This document shows, in pieces, positions 53,127 to 61,538 of a stretch of 64,000 nucleotides of DNA. A program made the position numbers and the translations under genes. Source of the DNA: Pirellulales bacterium. Lineage in GTDB: Bacteria; Planctomycetota; Planctomycetia; Pirellulales; JAEUIK01. The notes beneath the pieces were generated by a model that saw only the letters and a list, made by a program, of their open reading frames with translations, had not been told where the DNA came from and did not search any database. Location of the stretch: assembly GCA_019636335.1 (NCBI GenBank), contig JAHBXR010000002.1, positions 124,001-188,000 on the forward strand, written 5' to 3'. Each line of letters opens with the position of its first letter. Positions within the stretch are counted from its first letter, which is position 1.

Positions 53127-54896
53127 ATGGGTCTCATCGTTCAGAAATTCGGCGGCACGAGCGTCGCCGATAGCACCAAGATTCTGGCCGCCGCCCGCAA
53201 GGCGATTCGCGCCCAGCACGAAGGGAATCAGGTCGTCGTCGTCGTGTCGGCGATGGGCAAGAATACCGATCAATTGATCGCGCTGGCCAACGAGATCAAC
53301 GACAATCCGCCCGCGCGCGAAATGGACATGCTCCTGTCGACGGGCGAGCAGGTGAGTGTGGCGCTGATGGCCATGGCCGTCGAACGCCTGGGGTCGAAGG
53401 CCATCAGCATGACCGGCACGCAGATCGGCATTCGAACGGACAGCACGCATACGAAGGCGCGGATTCGCTCGATCTCGACCGACACCATGCGCCGCGCGCT
53501 CGACGAAGGCAAGGTCGTCATCGCGGCGGGCTTCCAGGGCATCGACGAGGAGTTCAACATCACGACGCTCGGTCGCGGCGGCAGCGACACGACGGCCGTG
53601 GCCTTGGCCGCCGTGCTGGGGGCCGATGCCTGCGAGATCTACACCGATGTCGATGGCGTCTATACGACCGATCCGCGCATTCTGCCCGAGGCACGCCTCC
53701 TGCGCCGGGTGAGCTACGACGAAATGCTCGAGCTGGCGAGCCTGGGGGCCGGCGTGATGCACAGCCGGGCCATCGAGTTCGGCAAGAAGTTCGGCGTGCC
53801 GATCCACGTGCGGAGCAGCTTCACGGACGTACCGGGCACGCTGATCGTGGCCGACCCCGAAGCGCCCGATCAACCGGTCAGCGGCGCCGCCCTGGTGCGC
53901 AACGAGGCGGTCGTCACGATTCGGGGCGTGTCGGACCAGCCGGGCACGAGCATGGCGATCTTCTCGCGCATCGCGCGGCGCGCCGTGGCCGTGGACATGA
54001 TCGTGCAGAACCTCGGCGCCGGCGGCAAGGCCGACATCTCGTTCACCGTGCCGCGCGTCGATCTGCGGGCCACGCTCGAAGCGGTCGAAGAGGCCGCCCA
54101 GGAACTGGGCGCCGAAGAGATCACGCACGACGACAGCGTCGCCAAGGTCTCGGCCGTCGGCCTGGGCATGGCCCATCAGCCGGGGGTCGCCGAGCGCATG
54201 TTCCATGCCCTCTCGAACGCCGGCATCAACATCCAGATGATCACCACCAGCGAGATCAAGATCTCGGCCCTCATCTCGCGGGACCAGGCCGATGCCGCGG
54301 TCCGCGCCGTGCATCGCGCGTTCGAGTTGGACAAGGCGCCCGCAAAGGCCCCCAACGGCCCCCCCCCTGCGCCGGCCTCGGGCAGCGCGGTTGATGTGGT
54401 GCGCCGTCTGCAGGGGATGGAAGACCTGGCCATCAGCGACGTGTCGCTCGACGCGACGCAGGCCCTGGTGACGATCGCCGGCATACCCGATCATCCCGGA
54501 CTTGCGGCATCCGTTTTCGACGGTATCGCCGCGGGTGGCATCCTGGTGGACATGATCGTGCAGAGTTATGCCGGTGGCACGCCTGCCACGCTCAGCTTCA
54601 CCGTGCCGCAAGAATCGCTCAAGGAAACGGTGGCCGTGGCCGAGAAGCTGACCACCAGGCTGCAATGCGGCCCCGTCACGAGCACGCCGAAGATTGCCAT
54701 GCTTTCGGTCTCGGGCATCGGCCTGCGCAGCCACACGGGCGTGGCCATTCGCATGTTCGAAGCGCTCGCCCATGCGGGCATCAACATCGACATGATCAAC
54801 ACGAGCGAGGTCCGCGTGACGGTCGTCGTCGAGGGCCAGCAGGGGGAAGCGGCCCTCAAGGCCCTGCGCCACGCCTTCGCCGACGTGCAGCAGTAA
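53127..54896 (+). CDS. lysC: Aspartate kinase with four ACT domains
   Basis: The protein has 589 residues; ordinary aspartate kinases have about 400-450. It phosphorylates aspartate, the first step to lysine, threonine and methionine. The catalytic domain (1-250) starts IVQKFGGTSVAD and contains GFQGIDEEFNITTLGRGGSDTTA and YTDVDGVYTTDPRI. Two ACT domains follow (about 265-415, TIRGVSDQPGTSMAIFSRIA and VSAVGLGMAHQPGVAERMF), then a Pro/Ala-rich linker (about 402-425), then a second ACT pair (about 445-589, TIAGIPDHPGLAASVFDGIA and LSVSGIGLRSHTGVAIRMFE). The two pairs probably come from duplication and may bind two effectors. It is the last gene of the hom cluster. Confidence 0.96.
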   Translation: MGLIVQKFGGTSVADSTKILAAARKAIRAQHEGNQVVVVVSAMGKNTDQLIALANEINDNPPAREMDMLLSTGEQVSVALMAMAVERLGSKAISMTGTQIGIRTDSTHTKARIRSISTDTMRRALDEGKVVIAAGFQGIDEEFNITTLGRGGSDTTAVALAAVLGADACEIYTDVDGVYTTDPRILPEARLLRRVSYDEMLELASLGAGVMHSRAIEFGKKFGVPIHVRSSFTDVPGTLIVADPEAPDQPVSGAALVRNEAVVTIRGVSDQPGTSMAIFSRIARRAVAVDMIVQNLGAGGKADISFTVPRVDLRATLEAVEEAAQELGAEEITHDDSVAKVSAVGLGMAHQPGVAERMFHALSNAGINIQMITTSEIKISALISRDQADAAVRAVHRAFELDKAPAKAPNGPPPAPASGSAVDVVRRLQGMEDLAISDVSLDATQALVTIAGIPDHPGLAASVFDGIAAGGILVDMIVQSYAGGTPATLSFTVPQESLKETVAVAEKLTTRLQCGPVTSTPKIAMLSVSGIGLRSHTGVAIRMFEALAHAGINIDMINTSEVRVTVVVEGQQGEAALKALRHAFADVQQ

Positions 54897-55124
54897 GGAA
54901 GCGGAAGATTATCGCTCGAAGTGGCACGGGGCTGCGGTCCCGTGCATGAAAAGATTCAAACGCTTCATGCCCGCCACCGATTTCAACCGGCCAAAACACT
55001 CTTCCACTTTCTTTTGGCACCGCTGACTCAAACCGTACGCCGTCGTGCGCATCCGTCGCTTCCTTCGGCGGCGCGCCCGGATACCGGGAAGTCGCCACTT
55101 CAGAACGGACGCTTCACAAAACGT
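54897..55124. other. Intergenic region between convergent genes
   Basis: About 228 bp between two converging genes. No gene or clear terminator hairpin was recognised here. Confidence 0.35.
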
Positions 55125-56591
55125 TTAAGCCAGCAACTCTTGAATCACCCGCGCCGGGTCGGTCACCGTCGTCAGACGCTGATCGAGCCCCTGGTACTTG
55201 TACGTGAAACGCTCGTGCTCGAAGCCGAGCAGTTGCAGCACCGTGGCGTGGAAGTCGCGAATGTGGACCGGGTCGCGGACGATGTTGTACGAGAAGTCGT
55301 CCGTCTCGCCGTAGATGGTGCCCCCCTTCGAGCCCCCGCCCGCCATCCACATGGTGAAGCAGCGCGGGTGATGGTCGCGGCCGTAGTTCTCCTTCGACAG
55401 CCCCCCCTGCGAGTAGATCGTGCGGCCGAACTCGCCTCCCCAGATGATGAGCGTCTCGTCGAGCATGCCGCGCGATTTGAGATCCTGAATCAGGCCGTAG
55501 CAGGGTTGATCGATGTCGCGGCACTGGTCAGGCAGGCGGCCTGCCACGTTCGAGTGCGTATCCCAGTTGTTCAAGTAAACCTGCACGAAGCGCACGCCGC
55601 GCTCCACCATGCGCCGGGCGAGCAGGGCCGTGTGGCCGAACGTGCCCGGCTTGCGAGCCGACTCGCCATAAAGCTCGAAGGTCGATTCCGGCTCCTGCGA
55701 CAGGTCGGTCAGCTCCGGCACGCTCGACTGCATGCGGAAGGCGAGCTCGTACTGCTGGATGCGCGTGTGGGTCTCGGGATCGCCTACCTGCTGGTAATTG
55801 AGCTCGTTGAGCTCGCGCAACCCGTCGAGCGTCGTGCGACGCACCGAGGAGGGGACGCCGTCCGGATTGTTGATGTAGAGAATCGGGTCGCCGCCGGAAC
55901 GGAACGACACGCCGGCATGCTCGCCCGGCAGATAGCCGGCCGACCAGAGTCGTGCGGAGATCGCCTGCACCTGCTCGGTGTTCGTCGGCTTGGCCACCAG
56001 CACCACGAAGGTGGGCAGATCGGCGTTCATCGAGCCGAGACCGTACGAGACCCAGGAGCCCAAGCAGGGTCGCCCCGTGATCTGGTTGCCCGTCTGGATG
56101 TAGCTGATGGCCGGTTCGTGGTTGATGGCCTCGGTGTTCATGCTGCGGATAAAGCAGATGTCGTCGGCCGCCTTCGCCAGGTTGGGCAGCAATTCGCTGA
56201 TCCACATGCCGCAGTTGCCGTGCTGCGCGAACTTGAACTTCGACGGCGCGACGGGAAAGCGCGCCTGGCCCGAGGTCATCGTCGTGAGACGTTGCCCCTT
56301 GCGGATCGAGTCGGGCAGATCCTTGTCGTACCAATCTTGCATCTGCGGCTTGTAATCGAACAGGTCGAGTTGCGACGGACCGCCGACCATGTGCAGGTAG
56401 ATCACCTGCTTGGCTTTGGGGGCGAAGTGGGGGCCGATCGCCTGCAGCACGTCTTGCCCGGCCGCCGCGGGGCGAAGAAAGCTATTCCCGCCCAGCGAGG
56501 CCAGCGCGGCCATGCCCAGCGCGTTGGCTCCCTGGCGCAGAAACTGCCGTCGCGTTTCGGTGCGAACCCATTCTTCGAAGAGGGGGTGCAT
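55125..56591 (-). CDS. DUF1501-family Tat-exported protein
   Basis: From the ATG at 56591 the protein has 488 residues. The N-terminus has a twin-arginine signal (TRRQFLRQGANALGMAALAS). The rest matches DUF1501, a family of the alkaline-phosphatase/sulfatase-like fold, with VIYLHMVGGPSQLDLFDYKP near the start, INHEPAISYIQTGNQITGRP, FVQVYLNNWDTHSNVAGRLP and LIIWGGEFGRTIYSQGG near the end, followed by GRDHHPRCFTMWMAGGG. These sulfatase-like motifs may bind a metal. The gene lies 59 bp downstream of the PSCyt/PSD gene on the same strand, the standard planctomycete pair. The open frame extends farther upstream but without family features. Confidence 0.93.
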   Translation of the reverse strand: MHPLFEEWVRTETRRQFLRQGANALGMAALASLGGNSFLRPAAAGQDVLQAIGPHFAPKAKQVIYLHMVGGPSQLDLFDYKPQMQDWYDKDLPDSIRKGQRLTTMTSGQARFPVAPSKFKFAQHGNCGMWISELLPNLAKAADDICFIRSMNTEAINHEPAISYIQTGNQITGRPCLGSWVSYGLGSMNADLPTFVVLVAKPTNTEQVQAISARLWSAGYLPGEHAGVSFRSGGDPILYINNPDGVPSSVRRTTLDGLRELNELNYQQVGDPETHTRIQQYELAFRMQSSVPELTDLSQEPESTFELYGESARKPGTFGHTALLARRMVERGVRFVQVYLNNWDTHSNVAGRLPDQCRDIDQPCYGLIQDLKSRGMLDETLIIWGGEFGRTIYSQGGLSKENYGRDHHPRCFTMWMAGGGSKGGTIYGETDDFSYNIVRDPVHIRDFHATVLQLLGFEHERFTYKYQGLDQRLTTVTDPARVIQELLA

Positions 56592-56650
56592 CGTTCTCTC
56601 CCGTCGGTATTTCGATCTCGCGGCAAACCGCCATCGTCTGCGCGCGTGTG

Positions 56651-59600
56651 CTACTTGTTGACCACTTCGTCCAGGTTCATCAGCTCGTTCGTGAGCATCG
56701 TCCAGCCGGCCAGCGTCGGCACGTCGAGCGAGGCGTCGGCTGGCGACTCGCCGACCGCCACGAGCTTTTGGGCATCGTCGGCGTGCTCGCGGTAGTAAGC
56801 GAGGAGGTCGACGAGCGAACGCTCGACCACCGTCCGTTCCGCGTCCGTGAGAGAACGCGACAAAAGCCGCTGCATGATGAAGTCCATGCGGTCGGCGTCC
56901 GTATCGCCTCCTTCCTTCAACGCCCGTTCGGCGAGCCGGCGGGCCGCCTCGACAAACTGCGTATCGTTCAACGTCACAAGCGCCTGCAGCGGCGTGTTCG
57001 TCCGCTCGCGCCGCACGGTGCAGACCTCGCGGCTGGGGGCATTGAATGTCTCCATCGAGGCGGGCGGGGCCGCTCGCTTCCAGAAGGTATACATGCTGCG
57101 GCGGTACAGGTTCTCGCCCGAGTCGGCCTTGTAGTCGCGCGTGTTGCTGCCGATCATCGCCACCGCCTCCCAGACGCCGTCGGGTTGGTAGGGCTTGACA
57201 CTCGGGCCCCCCAATTTCGGCACCAGCAGGCCACTGGCGGCCAAGGCGTTGTCGCGCACCATTTCGCCATCCATGCGGAACCGCGGACCGCGGGCCAGCA
57301 GGTTGTTGTGCGGATCGCGCTCGATCTTTTCCGGGGTCGTGGCCGCCGACTGGCAGTACGTGGCCGACGTGACCATCAGCCGGAACAGCTTCTTCACGTC
57401 CCAGCCACTTTCGCGAAACTCGATGGCCAGCCAATCGAGCAGCTCGGGATGAGTGGGGAGGTCGCCGCCGACGCCGAACTCGCCGGTCGTCTTGACCAAC
57501 CCCGCGCCAAACACCTCCTGCCAGAAACGATTCACCGTCACGCGCGAGGTGAGGGGATGCTCGGGCAGGAGGAGCCACTGTGCCAGGCCCAGGCGATCGC
57601 GCGGCGCGTCTGCGGGGAAGGCGGGCAAGACGGCGGGGGTGCCGGGGCGAACCTCGTCGCGGCGCTTGTCGTACTCGCCACGGAAAAGGATGTAGGCCAG
57701 CGCCGGGTCGTTTTTCTCCTGCATCACGTGGGCGATCGTGCCGCGGGACTTGATGGCGGTCTCCGTGCTTTCCAACTCGCGCACTTGGGCGGCCAATTGT
57801 TGATGCGTCGTGTCGATCCCAGCGAGCCAGTACGCATACAACTCGTCCGCCTCCGCCGGCGTGCGCGCTTCGGCCGGCTTGGCTACCAGGAACGCCGCGC
57901 GGGCCGTGCCGGCCATGCGCGTGATCTCTTCCGGCGCCAGCACGCGATCGTACAGCCGCACGTCCTGCAGCCCCAGGTCGTTGATGCGCGCCGTGCTATG
58001 CCGCTGCGCGAACTTGAAGGGGACCGTGGCGCGGGTCGTATTCTTCAAACCGTCTGCCGCGACGTCGACCTCCTGCGCGGCGCCGTCGAGGTAAATCTTG
58101 AGTCCGGCGGCACGGCTCGAACCGTCGTAGGTGAGCGTGACATGCTGCCACTTGTCCTTGGTGAGCGTACCCCGGCCGACTACCTTGAGGGCGTCGTCGG
58201 GCCAGGCGTTGATCAGATGCGCGCCGACGCGGCCATTCTCGAGCCACAGATCCCAGCCGCGGAAGGCGGTGTTCTCGTCCATGCGGGCCACAATCGAGCC
58301 GCCCAGTCCATCGGCGGGAACTTTGACCCAGGCGCTGCAGGTGAAGGATTGATCGCGTTCGAAGTCGCCAACGTCGGCCACCTCGACCAGCGTCTCGGGG
58401 CGGCTCTTCCAGGCCTGGTCGGCCACCACGCCCGCCTCGAAGGTCGGCACCGCGCTGGCTGCCACGGGACGGGGTTGGCCCGCCACGAGCACCGCCAAGG
58501 CCTGGCCGGCGCTCACGTCGAGCGGAGCGTGGAAGACGAGGCCATCCGCCACGTTGTTCGCCGCGAGCGAGCCGCTGGCGGGACCAGCGAGCCACGAGTC
58601 GAACTCGGGCCGCGCGCTGCCGCGCCGATCTTCGACCTCTTTCCTCGCCGCGGCCAGCTGCGTGGGCAGGGCCTCCCACGTGGCACGATCTTCCTCGCGC
58701 GGCACGGTCACGATCGGCGGCGTGTCCTTGATGTTGCCATCCATCGCGTTCTGCGTCGTGTTGTTGAAGAACGCCGAGAACTCGTAGAACTCGCGCTGCG
58801 AGATCGGATCGAACTTGTGGTCGTGGCAGACCGCACAACCGGTGGTCATGCCGAGCCAGACCTGCGAGGTTGTCTCCGTGCGGTCGCGCGCGTAGAGGAC
58901 GACATACTCCTCGGGAATCACCCCCCCTTCGTTCGTCGTCATGTTGCAGCGGTTGAAGCCCGACGCGACGGTCTGATCGAGCGTGTGGTTCGGCAACAGA
59001 TCGCCGGCAAGCTGCTCGATGGTGAACTGATCGAAGGGCAGGTTGCGATTGAACGCCTCGATGACCCAATCGCGGTACGACCACATCTCGCGGAAGTTGT
59101 CGAAGTGGATGCCGTGCGTGTCGGCGTAGCGCGCGGCATCGAGCCAGTAACGGCCCCGATGTTCGCCCCAGTGTGGCGAGGCGAGCAATTGATCGACGTA
59201 CCGCTCGTAGGCCTCGGGCGCGGTGTCGGCGACGAACGCCTCGACCAGCGCCGGTTCTGGCGGCAGCCCGGTGATGTCGAGACTCGCACGCCGCGCCAAC
59301 ACGTGGCGATCGGCCTCGGGGGCCGGCGCGAGCCCTTCCCGATCCAACCGCGCGAGAACGAAATAGTCGATCGGGTTCTTGGGCCACGCCTGGTCCGCTA
59401 CCTCGGGCAAGGCCGGTCGCACCGGAGCGATGTACGACCAGTGAGGTTCATACTCCGCTCCCTCAGAGATCCAGCGGCGCAGCAGCTCTTTCTGCTCGGG
59501 CGTGAGCTTCTTGTGCGACGACGCCGGCGGCATCAATAGCTCGGGGTCATCGCTTTCGATGCGGGCGACGAGCTCGCTCTGGTCGGGTTCGCCCGGGACG

Positions 59601-59809
59601 ATCGCCCCACGCTCCACCGCATCATCGTGACGGTCCAGACGCAGCTCTGCCTTGCGCGAGCCGCTATCGGGACCGTGGCACGCGAAGCAGTTCTCGGCCA
59701 GCACCGCGCGGATCGACCGGTTGTAGCTGATCTTGTCGTCGGCGCGCGCCGTCGAGACCACGAGCAGCAGCACGGCCACCAGGGCCGCGCTGGAGATACG
59801 TCGCATCAT
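56651..59809 (-). CDS. PSCyt1-DUF1549-LamG-DUF1553 exported protein
   Basis: The protein has 1052 residues. A signal peptide (MMRRISSAALVAVLLLVVSTARA) precedes the PSCyt1 domain with CFACHG (C41-x2-C44-H45), a haem c site. The DUF1549 (PSCyt2) domain follows (about 140-360) with GEHRGRYWLDAARYADTHG and, near 325-335, GCAVCHDHKFDPIS, a second CxxCH-type motif. A LamG/concanavalin-like domain lies at about 430-590 (SFTCSAWVKVPADGLGG). The C-terminal PSD1/DUF1553 domain (about 720-1050) has HPLTSRVTVNRFWQEVFGAGLV and RTNTPLQALVTLNDTQFVEAARRLA. It is paired with the DUF1501 gene. The pair is thought to act in polysaccharide degradation or periplasmic redox, which is not proven. Confidence 0.95.
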   Translation of the reverse strand: MMRRISSAALVAVLLLVVSTARADDKISYNRSIRAVLAENCFACHGPDSGSRKAELRLDRHDDAVERGAIVPGEPDQSELVARIESDDPELLMPPASSHKKLTPEQKELLRRWISEGAEYEPHWSYIAPVRPALPEVADQAWPKNPIDYFVLARLDREGLAPAPEADRHVLARRASLDITGLPPEPALVEAFVADTAPEAYERYVDQLLASPHWGEHRGRYWLDAARYADTHGIHFDNFREMWSYRDWVIEAFNRNLPFDQFTIEQLAGDLLPNHTLDQTVASGFNRCNMTTNEGGVIPEEYVVLYARDRTETTSQVWLGMTTGCAVCHDHKFDPISQREFYEFSAFFNNTTQNAMDGNIKDTPPIVTVPREEDRATWEALPTQLAAARKEVEDRRGSARPEFDSWLAGPASGSLAANNVADGLVFHAPLDVSAGQALAVLVAGQPRPVAASAVPTFEAGVVADQAWKSRPETLVEVADVGDFERDQSFTCSAWVKVPADGLGGSIVARMDENTAFRGWDLWLENGRVGAHLINAWPDDALKVVGRGTLTKDKWQHVTLTYDGSSRAAGLKIYLDGAAQEVDVAADGLKNTTRATVPFKFAQRHSTARINDLGLQDVRLYDRVLAPEEITRMAGTARAAFLVAKPAEARTPAEADELYAYWLAGIDTTHQQLAAQVRELESTETAIKSRGTIAHVMQEKNDPALAYILFRGEYDKRRDEVRPGTPAVLPAFPADAPRDRLGLAQWLLLPEHPLTSRVTVNRFWQEVFGAGLVKTTGEFGVGGDLPTHPELLDWLAIEFRESGWDVKKLFRLMVTSATYCQSAATTPEKIERDPHNNLLARGPRFRMDGEMVRDNALAASGLLVPKLGGPSVKPYQPDGVWEAVAMIGSNTRDYKADSGENLYRRSMYTFWKRAAPPASMETFNAPSREVCTVRRERTNTPLQALVTLNDTQFVEAARRLAERALKEGGDTDADRMDFIMQRLLSRSLTDAERTVVERSLVDLLAYYREHADDAQKLVAVGESPADASLDVPTLAGWTMLTNELMNLDEVVNK

Positions 59810-60056
59810 GTCGAACCCCCGCGAGCATCAGGCAGGATGAACTTCTACAAGCACAGGGGCGACGAGCCGGTTTTCAGGCGGGAAGACGATGGGGGGCCGG
59901 CGCCTCGCCACCCCGCGATTATAAGGTCAAGCTCCGGGGGCTGGGAAGCATTTGTTCCAGAACGTACGCGGGGGGACAGTGAATGTGCGGTTCCGGCACA
60001 GGCCCGAAAACAGGGTGGCAGCATCGGCGCCATTCTCTGGTTAGAATCGAGCGTTT
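59810..60056. other. Intergenic region upstream of repeat cluster
   Basis: The first part of a 513-bp gap, with no gene recognised. It should hold the promoter of the PSCyt/PSD-DUF1501 operon. The second part contains two inverted-repeat elements listed separately. Confidence 0.35.
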
Positions 60057-60079
60057 CGCAGGCGGGTAGCCGCCTGCGA
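60056..60079. repeat. GC-rich perfect hairpin
   Basis: TCGCAGGCGG and CCGCCTGCGA form a 10-bp perfect stem around the 4-base loop GTAG. There is no T-tract on either side. It is close to the terminal-inverted-repeat element at 60157-60235 and may be another REP-like sequence. Confidence 0.6.
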
Positions 60080-60156
60080 GGGAGGCGATCGCAAGCCTGC
60101 AGCGTCAACGGGGTGCATCCTGGCCAATGTACTTTGAAGTTGCGCGTTTGCAGAAT

Positions 60157-60235
60157 CCCCACCCGAAGCGTCAGCGAGGGAGTTCTTGGATGGGGCATCG
60201 ATCAAAGTGCCTCCTCGCTGACGCTTCGGGTGGGG
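60157..60235. repeat. Terminal-inverted-repeat element, copy C
   Basis: The 23-bp arms at 60157-60179 and 60213-60235 are perfect inverted repeats; both contain ACCCGAAGCGTCAGCGAGG or its complement. The 33-bp interior contains TTCTTGGA as in copy A at 38338-38410. It lies 88 bp before the acyl-CoA dehydrogenase start. No coding potential. Confidence 0.85.
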
Positions 60236-60322
60236 AATTCGTTGGTCATGCCATAATTGCCTTCGCGCTCTTCGCGCCTTGGCGGTGAAACATTTCCTCT
60301 AGCTCAAATTGGGAATCCTGCG

Positions 60323-61465
60323 GTGAAGCGAGAGATCTTCGAGCCCGAGCATCAGTTGTTCCGCGATTCGTTCCGCCGGTTCGTCGAACGAGAAATCGTG
60401 CCTTACCACGAGCAGTGGGAAAAGGATGGCGTCATCAGCCGCGAGGCCTGGCTCAAGGCCGGCGCCGCGGGCTTTCTCTGCATGGACGTGCCCGAGGAAT
60501 ACGGTGGCGCCGGACTGCAGGACTTCCGCTTCAACATGATCGTCGTCGAAGAACTGGTGCGTGTGGGGGCCTCGGGCGTCGGTTTCAGCCTGCAGAACGA
60601 CGTGATCCTGCCCTATATCCTGCACTACGCCACCGAAGAGCAGAAAAAGCGCTGGCTGCCCAAGATGGTCAGCGGCGAGATCATCACCGCCATTGCCATG
60701 TCGGAACCGAACACCGGCAGCGACCTACAAGGCGTGCGCACCACGGCCATTCGCGATGGTGACCACTACGTCGTCAACGGTCAGAAAACGTTCATCACCA
60801 ATGGCCTGCTCAACGATCTGTGCATCGTCGTGGCCAAGACCGATCCCACGGCCAAGCACGCCGGCATCAGTCTGATCGTCGTCGAACGTGGCATGGAAGG
60901 TTACGAGCATGGGCGCAAGCTCGACAAGATCGGCCTGCGCGCGCAAGACACGGCCGAGCTCTACTTCAACAACTGCCGCGTGCCGGCCGAGAACCTGCTC
61001 GGTGGCGAAGGGCAGGGTTTTTATTGTCTCATGAACGAGTTGCCCCAAGAGCGGCTCTCGATTGCCGTGGGCGCGGTGGCGGCGTGCGAAGTCGCGCTCG
61101 AGCACACCCTGGAATACTGTCGCACGCGCACCGCCTTCGGACGCCCGATCGGTACGTTCCAGAACTCACGCTTCAAGCTGGCCGAATGCAAGACCGAGAC
61201 CCACATCGCCCGGGTCTTCCTCGACAACTGCGTCTTGAAGCACAACCGCCGCGAGCTGAACGTGGAAGAGGCCGCCATGTGCAAATGGTGGACGACCGAA
61301 ACGCAGAAGCGAATCGTCGACGAATGCCTGCAACTGCACGGCGGTTACGGCTACATGATGGAATACCCCATCGCCAAGATTTACCTCGACACGCGCGTGC
61401 AGACCATCTACGGCGGCACGACCGAGATCATGAAGGAAATCATCGGCCGCGCCATGGGATTTTGA
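60323..61465 (+). CDS. Acyl-CoA dehydrogenase
   Basis: From a GTG at 60323 the protein has 380 residues, the usual size. The FAD/substrate segments are AIAMSEPNTGSDLQGVRTTA, NGQKTFITNGLLNDLCIVVA and FYCLMNELPQERLSIAVGAVA, followed by RTAFGRPIGTFQNSRFKLAE and LQLHGGYGYMMEYPIAKIYL and IYGGTTEIMKEIIGRAMGF. The end has Gly where MCAD has the catalytic Glu (GGTTEI), whereas the Glu in QERL is the position used in long-chain/isovaleryl types, so this is a long-chain or branched-chain type. It is convergent with the sigma-54 activator gene. The open frame extends to 60257 but lacks a good start. Confidence 0.95.
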   Translation: MKREIFEPEHQLFRDSFRRFVEREIVPYHEQWEKDGVISREAWLKAGAAGFLCMDVPEEYGGAGLQDFRFNMIVVEELVRVGASGVGFSLQNDVILPYILHYATEEQKKRWLPKMVSGEIITAIAMSEPNTGSDLQGVRTTAIRDGDHYVVNGQKTFITNGLLNDLCIVVAKTDPTAKHAGISLIVVERGMEGYEHGRKLDKIGLRAQDTAELYFNNCRVPAENLLGGEGQGFYCLMNELPQERLSIAVGAVAACEVALEHTLEYCRTRTAFGRPIGTFQNSRFKLAECKTETHIARVFLDNCVLKHNRRELNVEEAAMCKWWTTETQKRIVDECLQLHGGYGYMMEYPIAKIYLDTRVQTIYGGTTEIMKEIIGRAMGF

Positions 61466-61538
61466 TGTTCCCCTGCGCAGCCGCCGCGGTCGGTATGGGA
61501 GTCGGGCGACTCGTGGGGATCGTTCGCCGGTGCTTCGG

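Noticed and set aside
56648-59539. Long plus-strand frame opposite the PSCyt/PSD gene
   Set aside because: The minus strand carries clear PSCyt1, DUF1549, LamG and DUF1553 domains; the plus frame has none.
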